Part shown: piece by piece, positions 8,764 to 18,390 of the stretch
Position numbering within the stretch: the stretch's first letter is position 1
Layout of the letters: every line of letters starts with the position of its first letter
Source: Mnemiopsis leidyi
Taxonomy: Eukaryota; Ctenophora; Tentaculata; Lobata; Bolinopsidae
Direction of reading: 5' to 3'
Assembly (NCBI GenBank): GCA_000226015.1
Contig: JH153866.1
Span: 133,391 to 156,115 of the forward strand
DNA length: 22,725 bases
The notes under the pieces: generated by a model
The model's database searches: none
What the model was told of the DNA's origin: nothing
What the model saw: the letters and a program-made list of their open reading frames with translations, nothing else
Translations under genes and position numbers: made by a program

Positions 8764-9828
8764 TATGAGCTCAGAAGCCTTGTCAAAGTTCATTCAGATC
8801 CTAAGTCTAGAAAAGTCTAAACTTCGCTATAAATTCATGAAATTTCCGGCCCTGGCCAAATCCTCCCTATGGTTGTTTACTGCAAATAACTATAGCCTAA
8901 TCTATGGTCTATGCAGTGAGAATCTGGCTGAAAATCAACATAAATAGGACAAGAACATTCTCCTAACTTCTAGCAGATTGCCGACAACGGCTATTTTACC
9001 ATTGTTCCTGCTGTTAGACAGTTCAATATAAGAGGCATTTTTAAACAACACCAAGATATGATGATGATGCTGAAATTCTTTAAAATATAGGCTACAATGA
9101 GCATTTTAATGATATAGCAAAAATATAGAACATCTGAGTTATTTCAAGCGGCCAAATTTTCAGCTTTATGATATTTTGTGCCCTTTGTATATACATTTTA
9201 CTGTTCCACTTTTTATTCAAATACTTCTTCTATAAAAGTTTCAGATCAATCAAATGTCAAATCATATCATAAATTCCTCAGTAAGCGCAAAAAACCTTGA
9301 CGAGATCCATCTTCCCTGTGTAAAGCAACCAGGGAAGTTGGATCAAATAACCAACAAAAAGAACATTCGACTTTATAAATTACATATTGATGCAGCAGTT
9401 TCCCCATATAAAGATAAAGAATAACGAGCTCTATAAAATATAGAGCATTTTGATAACAAATAGCCATGAAATAAATTAAAAGTTCTCCCGGAAACCATAA
9501 TGGAAATTAGACGAAAATAAAAGCAATAAGAATAGTGCACATTTAGTGCACCATTTAAACTTTTGGTAGATAAGTAAAAAACCACGCCAAAAGATAATGA
9601 CCAATCCTCATAAGTTGAACAATTTATAGAACTCGATTCTGAAAGAATGCAGGCAAAAGAGCACCACCAAATGAAAGTAGTAAAGTAAAGCAGTAAAAGG
9701 TCTTTCAAAAATTCCTTTACTTGATAACGATTACAACTTTTAGACTGTGCCCTGTTAATATTATAATTATCGATAAAAACATATCGATTATCGCCAGAGA
9801 ACTTTCGATCGAAGCGCTTGTCGCGGTG
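8764..9828. other. Gene-free AT-rich stretch
   Basis: The open frames here are short or rich in Ser, Tyr and Phe without recognisable motifs, and none is bounded by convincing splice sites. The longest (9373-9708, minus) is considered fortuitous. Confidence 0.4.
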
Positions 9829-10492
9829 ATACCCGACTCACGCAGCTAAAGCGTTAGAACGGTAGACGGATATCATCTCGTCAATCGAAGCGCTCGATCA
9901 AACATTTGAGCTACCGAGCGCGGCGACTTGCTAAACCAACATAACCCTAGTGTGGTTCGCGCTGCGCGCGCCCTATTTTGGCGAGCTTTTGCGCCGCGAA
10001 CCTGTCATAATTTTGAGCTAAGCTCGCTCAGGGATATATATCGTGTTTAGCAACGATTTTACCTAACCAGGTGCTTATGCCGCGCTACGCAGCCTCTGGC
10101 GACGCGCGCGAAAGGCTTTGGTTAAAGCAAAGCTGAAAGCGGCAACTAGAACTTAACAAATTTGTTTTGAGTACTATTGCGTGGCACAGGCACTTCTTTG
10201 ATCCTTTTCAGTGCAGTAACAAAATGCTCAAGGTTTGCACGGCTTTCATTTTATTCCAATTCCATTCGCTTCACTAGCTTCGAATGAGTTCACCTAACCA
10301 CAAACCAGGTGCTTACGCACGTGGTGGCGCGCACGATCACGCGCGAAAAAGGGCGCCAGGGCGGGCTTCGGTTAGACTTAGAGCAATATCAAATATCGAA
10401 TTTGTCGAGATGTTACCCGACCCGCGCGCGGCTCGCAGTTTTCTGCTCTCCTCGTTAGAACGTTAAACGGATATCATCTCGTCAATATCGAA
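9829..10492. repeat. GC-rich patch built of diverged repeated blocks
   Basis: A patch much richer in CpG than its surroundings. A block of about 37 bases containing GGATATCATCTCGTCAAT occurs at 9853-9889 and again at 10454-10492. A second block with ACCTAACC and CCAGGTGCTTA(T/C)GC occurs at 10061-10080 and 10292-10318, each followed by a CGCGCGAAA-containing stretch (about 10104 and 10339). Both blocks are in direct orientation. It looks like two or three overlapping copies of one dispersed repeat, possibly a SINE or foldback type, but I do not recognise the family. No coding frame of note is present. Confidence 0.6.
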
Positions 10493-13400
10493 TTAGGGTC
10501 GGACACAATCAAACAATTACTCGAGGTTTTTTCTCAAGCAAATATTGTTTATTTCGATTAAATAATTTTTTGATATAAAGCATAATTTTTTAATAAATTT
10601 TCAGTATGCGTAATTTTTCAATTTTATCGTAAATTTATGTATTAAATTTTTGTTCTAACATATTTATTAATTTTAGTGACAATGTCTATGTAGCTGAGGA
10701 TGAGGAAAATATTTCTACAATTATATTTTAGCTCGTTTCATTGCCTCCGCGAACGACACAATGAAAGTATAACTGTCCTAAAGCATAAGCCATTAGGCTA
10801 TAGCTATTATTTTGTAATTTCATGCATGTGATTGTCATAATCAAATTTTAGTATTTTCAATTGAATATATTTAATACTCACATTTTTAAATTTATGACAG
10901 TGTATGAGGATTTAAAATTGTTTTTTAATTTTTATATTTATTAGAAATTATTGAAAGATTAATAACTTATGATTTAGTTCAATTCGGTGTTCGTGAAATT
11001 TTGGTTGCCAGTGCGCGCGGTCACTTCTGACTTCGCACAGCGCGTCAGGTTTAGTTTTCAGATTGGATAACATCAAGCGAAAGCAATTGTCGTCGGGCCG
11101 AAAGAATTGCCTTGGCTCTGTACAATTTCCTAGAACTCGTGTTATAAAGAAATTCTATATATGCGAGCGGCTGCAATCAGCATTTCCGAGAATCGCTGTA
11201 CACAGGAGATGTCATACTCAGAAGGTTCAATGAGATTTCTCCCACTGCTTACCGAACAAGTGAGTGACCACTTTGTTTTGCCACTATTCAATACACAGCA
11301 GGTAGTTATCATGTCACGTGTTTACTGTTTACTGTTGACAATATTTATAATTGTATTCGATAATCGATAAAATAACCTCATGGAAATATCTATAATCTGA
11401 GGAATGACTATCACATTACATTGATATCGTTTAATGAAGGTTGTTTAAGAAACATTGTTTGATACACGTCTCATCCTGGACTATTTTTTCAGGGTAATTT
11501 TACAATGAACTATCAGTTTCGAAATCATCCTTTACTTAAACCCGTAAATAACCCTTTACTCCTTTACAAAATCTTCGCTTTTGGTACATGTCCCACAAAA
11601 CTTGTCAAGTCGTCCAACTATCAAAGATATCTCTACTATTGAAGAAGCTTGATAAACTTGTTGAATCACGTACGAAATAGAGCGTGCGTGATCTAATGAA
11701 ACATCGCATCGGCCGTCCGGTGTGCTACGACATTATTGCGTATCTGACGACTTTGCTGTACGTGTTGAGTTCCCGTTTTGGATAGTTGTTTTGATAGTTG
11801 AACTGTGAAGCTCTGTCAACCTGGATTGTAGTAGCCTCTAAGTTTGAGTGAAAGTTAAAACTTTGTGTAGAGTGTTGTCTTTTCCGACTTCTGATGAACT
11901 ATAACCATGCACAATAGATTTGTTGTATTTGTAGTGTTAAAATAGTTGACATTCGCTATAACTCATGTACGTGACTTTATTAATGTATTAAATACATGTT
12001 AGAATGCAGAAGTTATGAGTTAAGTCTATTAAAGTCAACTAGGTGTTTGTGTCGCTAGTAAATGTGCACAAATTAGTGGAAGATCTCCTGTAATTGTTGT
12101 GGTACTGATGTGAAATAAATGAAGGTTGTTTCGGCGCGTACCTGATCTATTCGCCATTCATCAGCTGACTACATGAGCATTTAATTCTGTGGACATGGTT
12201 TTATTGGAACTTCATTTATCGTCTGTTCTGTATAACTGACAGTGATCTAATTAGTGTATTGAAAACTAATAAGTGTATTGAAAACTCATTACTGGTGCGT
12301 GTTGACTCTTTGTTCCTTGAGTAAGCCCTGCAGAAAGCTGTGCAATCCCGGTTTAACTATAATTTCCGGCGAATGGCCGTGGCATTAAACAACCAGTACT
12401 TGGATTTCTGTCTTTTCTCGTGATGAATCTGTCAATCTTGATATTATCCTTTGAAAAAAATCAATAAGAATTAAGAAGCGATAAAGATCTTAATTTGGAC
12501 TTCCTAAATAATCTATAACCGTCAGTGAGGTTGATAACTGAAGATTAAGTTTGCTGTTTTGGTCGAATAGCGCTTGATGAAATTTTACTTTGTATTTAAT
12601 TCAATAATCTTTTACGCGTCTTTCTCATATCTGCATGGTCAGTATGAAGCTGACCTATCGTTCGCTTTACTTGAGTACTAAGATTATTAGGTATCAGTAG
12701 CCGTTATTTTTGCAAGGTTTAACCGCAAGTGCCCAAATTAATTCATTCATGCAAAATTGGTCAAGCCAAGCCTAAGAAGCCCAAACTGCTTACTCAATCA
12801 CACACACGTATTTTGTAATAGAAGAGGATTCAAAAAGCGCTGTAAACTGTGACAAATCCTTTAACGCAAGCTTTTCAAGACATCAATTTGGAACTTAAGT
12901 GGTTAGAAACATTTCCCGGTCTTATATAAAAGTCAACTTTTTGGTTTTGTAACACAAATGATACTATAAAATCAACTGTTGAGAAACGTGACTTGTCGAC
13001 TGTCTACAGTCTGGTCATATTAACTAAATTAAAATAACTTCACGGTTTTTTAGTCTGCTATTCGATGCGATTTGAAATTTATACGGTTTGAAATTTAATC
13101 ACTTTGCATATTTTAGGTAACTAAGGGGCCAGAGAGCAGCTCGTAAATCAGTCTAAAAATATTACCAAACAGCTCCTATTCATCGCACCAAAATGATTCA
13201 TGTAACGAAGGTTATAACTATCAAAGATTTAAAGATAGTCAGCATTCATTGATGGATGCCGCCCGTGCCTCAATGAAAACTAAACAATAGAAAACTTTCG
13301 ATATAATGTGTATAGTATGCGTTCCTTAACACTCTGGTGATATATATCCGATGTGTCAGCTTATAAATGAGTGAGCACATCTAATAGCCGTTAACAATTC

Positions 13401-13589
13401 TCAACTTCTACGGTCTCGAAAATCACGTACCAGAATCACGTAGGTCTCAAAATCAAGTACGAATTTACTCAGAAAATGATGATTTTTGGTTCAGCGAAAT
13501 TTGTTATAAAATCATAATAGTTTTAACTCGTATTTACTATTTATAGATCATTATAAAATCGGTCAGCAGCAGACAAACCTGCTTCTACA
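10493..13589. other. Long gene-free AT-rich stretch
   Basis: About 3 kb with no convincing coding or RNA gene. A small ATG frame at 11161 ends near a donor-like AA|GTGAGT at 11259-11266 but has no recognisable protein. A 20-base tandem duplication containing GTGTATTGAAAACT lies at about 12253-12293. Confidence 0.45.
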
Positions 13590-13815
13590 ATTCACACTCT
13601 GCATTCAACAGCCTGCATTCAACACCCTGCATTCTGCACCATACATTCTGCACCATACATTCTACACCATACATTCTACACTACATTCTGCTCTATACAT
13701 TTTACCCTCACAATCCACACTCTCACTATACACTATACACTATACACTTTGCACTATACACGATACGCTATACACTATACACGATACGCTATACACTTCA
13801 CACCATACATTCTAC
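13590..13815. repeat. Imperfect minisatellite of CATTCTACACCATA / CACTATACAC units
   Basis: The left half repeats a variable 13-15 base unit (CATACATTCTACAC and variants), and the right half drifts into a 10-base unit (CACTATACAC / GATACGCTAT). The whole stretch is strongly strand-asymmetric, with almost no G on the plus strand. Confidence 0.85.
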
Positions 13816-14138
13816 ACTCCACATCCTCCATTACTAAGCAAATTCCTCAACTATACTCCTAGCTCGTGTGTCCATAAAAATACTTATAATTTTGATTCCC
13901 CTCCCTTGGTATTCTAAGAAATGGATTTTACAGCACCATGTTAAATCAGATTCTTGGGAGATCAAAATGTCTAGTAATTGTGTTGCATATTACCTGCGAT
14001 TTAAAGAAGAGCGCTAATCTACCATTTGGGTGTTGGCATTTCGTGACGGATATAAAGCAAATAGAAGTAACAAGTTCAAATCTACCCTCATACCATGTCA
14101 GGTTGTGTCGAGCCCTGATACCGACCACGTAACTCAAG

Positions 14139-14385
14139 CTGTCGTCGCTGCTTGTACTCTGTAGTCACTGCTTTTACTCTGTAGTCACTGCGTTTACTCT
14201 GTCGTCACTGCGTTTACTCTGTCGTCACTGCGTTTACTCTGTCGTCACTGCGTTTACTCTGTCGTCACTTGCTTGTACTCTGTCGTCACTGCTTTGTACT
14301 CTGTCGTCACTGCGTTTACTCTGTCGTCACTGCTTGTACTCTGTAGTCACTGCTTGTACTCTGTCGTCACTGCTTGTTGTGCAAC
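14139..14385. repeat. 20-base minisatellite, 12 copies
   Basis: Copies begin at 14141, 14161, 14181, 14201, 14221, 14241, 14261, 14282, 14303, 14323, 14343 and 14363, with unit GTCGTCACTGCGTTTACTCT. Variants have GTAGTC for GTCGTC or CTTGT for CGTTT. Eight of the twelve contain CGTCA, half of a CRE site. The plus-strand YSVVTA-type peptide reading is a by-product of the repeat. Confidence 0.93.
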
Positions 14386-14776
14386 CTACTTTCATTCCCG
14401 ACTGATAGTCAGCTTTCTTTCTCCTTTTCACCGGTTAATAATGGTAGATTTTTGCCTATTTTTCATATCATTATTATATCTTATTTTGAAATGATTTCCT
14501 GGGATCAGAAAATGAGGCCTAGCATTATCTTCTTTGATTGACTTTTTTAATGTGGTCGATTTCTTGGAAAAAGACTTAATTTCTCAGAAAGGGTCAGGCT
14601 TGGTCCGTTTGTATTTTACTGATAAAGCTTGGCGACCATACTCGGTTTACACTTGGCTTTTCTGTTTATCATACAGAAATATAATCAACTGTTTCCACTG
14701 TCATCGTTCTCGTTCTCCCGGTAAAGTTGGGCATGACTATCGGGAAACCTCGAACCATGACGCGTTACATAATTAA

Positions 14777-15062
14777 TTAACTCTTTCTTTCTGAACGTGC
14801 GATTTCGGAGAAACGATTAGCAGCGGCCTGGTTTCCGATGAAATCGTCCAGCGTTGCTTGGTTACTTTCATGACAGTTGCTGCCGTGTTGGAAGGCGCTG
14901 GTTTGTTTGGGGCCCACGTTTTGACGATTTCCGTCCGGATTTTCAAAATTTACGGTTAGATTGTGGTAGTTGGGGTTTTTCAACCTATCACACCAGCAAA
15001 GGTAGGATTACTGCTCACCAAATTAACCTTTCTGCTGACATCTTCAGATTATCAAAATCCCT
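14777..15062 (-). CDS. C-terminal two exons of an unrecognised protein
   Basis: Exon 15019-15062 and exon 14777-14984 are joined by a 34-base interval with GT-AG ends (donor GTGAGC, acceptor GTGATAG). The upstream exon starts after an acceptor CGTTTCAG at 15063-15070. Together they read in frame through RDFDNLKMSAERLIW, then LKNPNYHNLTVNFEN, GPKQTSAF, and finish with NQAAANRFSEIARSERKS before TAA (14777-14779). The composition is hydrophilic and balanced, unlike chance frames nearby. The split Trp codon closes exactly across the junction. I do not recognise the family. Earlier exons should lie at higher coordinates but I could not find one that joins in phase. The very short intron is a caution: it could instead be a frameshifted remnant. 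Confidence 0.5.
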
Positions 15063-15836
15063 CTGAAACGGGCGGTGTTTATTACGTTGCGTAAAAGACC
15101 GAACATCGCGAGAGACGAAAAAGCTAGAATATCCCACATCTGTATTCTCAGTCTAGCACATGATTGAACAATTTCGTGTTACTGTTCGAAACCATCTTAA
15201 ATCGATTCCTCGTCCCTATATTAGGGTCCCGACCCGACCCCCGGCCTTTTTATGAACGAAATGTGTCTAAATGGAAGAATTAATTGGATAATCGACCAAA
15301 CGTTCTGAAGGTCTAAGGATGGTGTGTGGCCTATGCTAATTTACCTGTTTTTTTTAAGGCGTCATCATCACTATATCACATCATCTAGTCGTCAGCTTCG
15401 CAAAAATTAGAATTTTATTTTTGGGCTAGAAATTTTTAACCAGCTGATGCTTCTCATGCAACAAATTGATTGAAAGAATAAGTATGGATGAGTCAACTTA
15501 TAATATTTGACTTAGTAGAAGTGTTGTTTGTTGTCTATCGGAGACAAACAATTGGACAAATTTGAATTGAAACAAAAGTTTCACCGACATACTTGTGTAA
15601 AATTTGATCACGAATTCGATGGTGATAGTTTTTAGGCCTCAAAACCATAGGTACCTGACTCCTTGAAATACTCCTTATCAACCGAAAAATGATAACAAAT
15701 TTGACTTTGAGCTTGAATTAAAGTGGGTCAACATTTTAGTGTCAAATTTGACATCTTATCAGGTAGCCATAGTTTTGAGGTCTAAAAATTATATCTAGAC
15801 CACTAAAGAATCCCAATTAAGATAAATGTTTGCACG
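15063..15836. other. Gene-free stretch containing a foldback repeat
   Basis: No coding is recognised on either strand. The notable structure is the inverted repeat at 15629-15788, listed separately. GGGTCCCGACCCGACCCCC at 15225-15243 is a short GC-rich repeat within AT-rich DNA. Confidence 0.4.
15629..15788. repeat. Foldback element with 30-base inverted arms
   Basis: The left arm 15629-15658 (containing CCTCAAAACCATAGGTACC) and the right arm 15759-15788 are inverted copies with four mismatches, separated by 100 bases. The similarity extends weakly outward. The spacer contains AAATTTGAC twice. This looks like a small MITE or the core of a larger foldback element; no clear target duplication was seen. 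Confidence 0.75.
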
Positions 15837-16382
15837 TTGGACGGAGCGGCTGTGCAAGCCACTAGCCAAGCCTCGTCACATGCCTGCAACCCACAGGAGC
15901 AACAAAAAAAACGCTACCTTCAAGGCAGACGTAGCCTCCCTGTTTTAACCCTGCCTGGTCACATACCTCTAGAGCTAATCAATCTGCAAGTGTACGTGGT
16001 CCTAGTACCAGACATGTGTCACGTGACATACGCTAAACATGTCTGTAAACAGAAGCCCAGTGTAGGGTCGGGTAGTCTGTTTTTAGCTGTATTAGCCCCG
16101 ACTAGAAGAAGGAAACACCGTCCCATGGCCTTTTACGTCTACACCTACCAGTTCGTGTCAAGTTCAAGGGTAGTCACAAGCTGCCGAATGACACATGAGA
16201 AATTATTTAATTGGACTTGGCCCTCATGGTTTGCTGATAAGAAGTTCTCCTATGGCCTAGTATATTACATATTTGGAATATCTGTGTTGTCACTGGGCCC
16301 ACGCTTGGTATTTCCTCCACAGAAAATATATCCGGTGATAACGATTTGTGCAGCAAGACAGTGCTGCGGGTGTTTCATGTGA
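15837..16382 (+). other. Unrecognised 181-codon open frame, possibly fortuitous
   Basis: This is one of the longest uninterrupted frames in the window and lies in a locally GC-richer patch. It starts with TTG rather than ATG. The product has a basic, Gln-rich N-terminus and a more hydrophobic C-terminal half (around YGLVYYIFGISVLSLGP), with no motif I recognise. No splice sites or neighbouring coding support it. A competing exon-like reading on the minus strand (16149-16233) overlaps it. Confidence 0.18.
16149..16233 (-). CDS. Candidate internal exon, weakly von Willebrand A-like
   Basis: An 85-base interval is bounded by acceptor CTTCTTATCAG and donor CTG|GTAGGT. The only open phase reads NHEGQVQLNNF then SCVIRQLVTTLELDTN. 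The pattern of a Phe, then a helix with IxxLVxxLxLD, resembles the helix after the metal-binding motif in von Willebrand A domains, but neither the DxSxS strand upstream nor the following RVGxxxF strand was found. The open phase and good splice signals are the only support. Confidence 0.22.
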
Positions 16383-16459
16383 TATGTCTCTTGTTTGCTG
16401 GACCACCTCTTGGCTTTATGGTTCGAAATTGTATGGCCTCGGGCCCTATCTCGCGCCAA

Positions 16460-17010
16460 AACTAGTGTCCACCATATAGGAGGATTATAGCAAACTTGCC
16501 GCCTGTTTTCTGGTATTGATGGAGGTCTTATCTTTGTCTTGCCAAGAACAGAATGGTTGTATGGTATTGAACGTCCATTTGAGCATTTGGGTTCTTATTT
16601 TTCATTGTTTCGCGATATCCTAAGTTGATGTCTTAGGTTGATTTCTAGGAGACTTTGTTTTCACCATAGCATAGTTTACGTTTGAATATTTTGAAGATCA
16701 TTGAAAATCGTCCTCCGGCCGTCCTTACCAAAACTGTCAACATAAAAAAGCTCTTATAATTCTAAAAACCGACCGATCTTTCTCATTGTATGTTTTAAAG
16801 ATTTTGTGTTCATCGTTTATACATATTATGTAACTGTGTATTTTAACCCGAGCACAGCCAGGCTACTACTGCTACTACTACTACTACTACTACTACTATA
16901 AGTGGTTGTAGTTCCAGACTTAGTCGGAACTAAGTCCGACCCATTGCAGATATCTTCCTTCACATGTCGCGCCTTGTGCAATAAGCAATTTATATTTATA
17001 TGCCATTGTT
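16460..17010. other. Gene-free stretch with a CTA microsatellite
   Basis: Positions 16863-16898 are twelve CTA triplets with one CTG interruption. The serine-run frame on the minus strand is a by-product of the repeat. Nothing else is recognised. Confidence 0.5.
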
Positions 17011-17092
17011 TGCAGCAATTGCGCGTGGTGAAGCCGAGGCAAGGCCGAGTGCGATATTTGCAGTTATTGCTCGAGGCGAAGTGCAATAACTG
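17011..17092. repeat. Paired hairpin repeat with GCAATAACTG arms
   Basis: CAGTTATTGC at 17061-17070 pairs perfectly with GCAATAACTG at 17083-17092 around a 12-base loop. Just upstream, from about 17013 to 17062, a second imperfect hairpin has arms GCAATTGCGC and GTGCGATATTTGC. GAAGCCGAGG and GGCCGAGTGC occur between the two, related to the CGAGGCGAAGTGC loop. It looks like two diverged copies of one palindromic unit, as in dispersed hairpin elements of aquatic animal genomes. Confidence 0.7.
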
Positions 17093-17310
17093 GTGTTATA
17101 GCGATGTGTGAACAGTGTTAAATTTACGTATTATGCCACGTTACCAATAAGCACTGATCCATGCTATCAGGAAAATGATAGAGCGTCGAGATCGGGCTAT
17201 TGGTGGGATAATATGTTAGATTGATAATGATAGATTGTATTAATTTTTTTGGTCGGAGAAGCAAACATGAATGGGTTCTTGAAATGTTCAATTCATATAT
17301 CATCTTTGAG

Positions 17311-17354
17311 AACCTCAATAAATATATTTAATTTGTAGTGTTTAAAACTGTTTA
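17311..17354 (+). repeat. Direct repeat copy 1 (partner at 18346-18390)
   Basis: About 44 bases beginning CCTCAATAAATATATTTAAT and ending in TTTAAAA match 18346-18390 closely. Both contain AATAAA. Flanking similarity beyond this is weak. Confidence 0.7.
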
Positions 17355-17587
17355 AAATTGAGTTACGTAACACTTGTCCACCTTAGGTGCATTCCGCATA
17401 TGACGAAGTCTGTCACTGCATCCACTCGATCCTGCAAAGTGAGTACATTTTATTGTAATCTAATTTTTAAATAAGGCAATCAGGCTTTTGTTTTTATAGA
17501 TCATTAGTAAGAAAATGATTTTTATATAAGGTTCCTATGCACATTTTTGTATAACTTTGTTTGCATCATTCGTCATGGCTATATCAA

Positions 17588-17978
17588 TCTACAAAATTCC
17601 GTGGAAAAATCCAAAAATGCAGGGAAATATTGCAATCCACGCCACAAAAATGATCTTTCATTCCTAGTTCCCCTTAAGACTTCTTCTAGCTGATATGCCT
17701 AAAACCGCTGTCACCTATGCTAATTAGCTGTATATATTCAAATTGCTCGTTAAAATTAAATATTTCATTTTAAGCAGTTCCTTAATATCTTTTTCCAGCT
17801 AAATAAGTCTACAAAATTCCGTGGAAAATCCAAAAATGTGATAAATTATTGCAATTCACGCCGGACAAATGATCTTTCGAATACCTTGTCCTCGTTTCTG
17901 TTTTGACTTCAACTAGCTCGTATGCCTAAAAACCGCGGTCAGCTATGCAAATTAGCTGTATATATTTTAATTGCTCGA
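17588..17978 (+). repeat. Tandem duplication, about 220-base period
   Basis: Copy A (17588-17750) and copy B (17808-17978) share TCTACAAAATTCCGTGGAAA at their start, then ATTGCAAT-CACGCC, ATGATCTTTC, a TATGCCTAAAA block and TTAGCTGTATATATT near the end. They are diverged by substitutions and small indels. The similarity resumes after each copy with AAGCARTTCCTTA. I see no coding in either copy. Confidence 0.85.
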
Positions 17979-18345
17979 GAAAGCAATTCCTTACTTCAAT
18001 GTTTTCAAATATTGTTCTGAAGTCAATACAAACCCGTTAAGCTCATATTGCAGTTCAATATTTGTTCGAGTGAACTTAAACTTCATAAGTTTTTTAATTC
18101 CTTTTTCGGATAAGGAAGAACATACTTACCTCCATAATCGTGATTTGATTAACTCTTCCTAATTGTCCAGAATGCTACCGTCACGTACTTTTCAGCTGAT
18201 GTCTGACGGAAAGTTAGATTCGTTGTAGGTATTTACTTCAAAGGCGAATTGTTACCCTCATCTTCTATTTGCTGTTTACACTCTACCATATTGTAGTTGT
18301 AGGCTCAATCAAAAGATCTGCAATATCGTCAGTCTATATACCATC

Positions 18346-18390
18346 CTCAATAAATGTATTTAATTTGTAGTGTTGAAATAGTTTAAAAAG
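18346..18390 (+). repeat. Direct repeat copy 2 (partner at 17311-17354)
   Basis: This matches 17311-17354 and begins CCTCAATAAATGTATTTAAT. With its partner it brackets the 220-base duplication, about 1 kb apart. The pair may be the edges of an old segmental duplication or insertion rather than LTRs, since they are too short for LTRs. Confidence 0.65.

Noticed and set aside
9373..9708. 111-codon minus-strand open frame rich in Ser, Tyr and Phe
   Set aside because: No motif, no splice support, and the composition follows from AT-rich DNA.
11161..11266. Small plus-strand ATG frame ending at a donor-like AA|GTGAGT
   Set aside because: The peptide is unrecognised, no partner exon was found, and such donors occur often by chance.
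17311..18390. Flanking direct repeats considered as LTRs
   Set aside because: They are only about 44 bases long, with no TG...CA ends, primer-binding site or retroelement coding between them.
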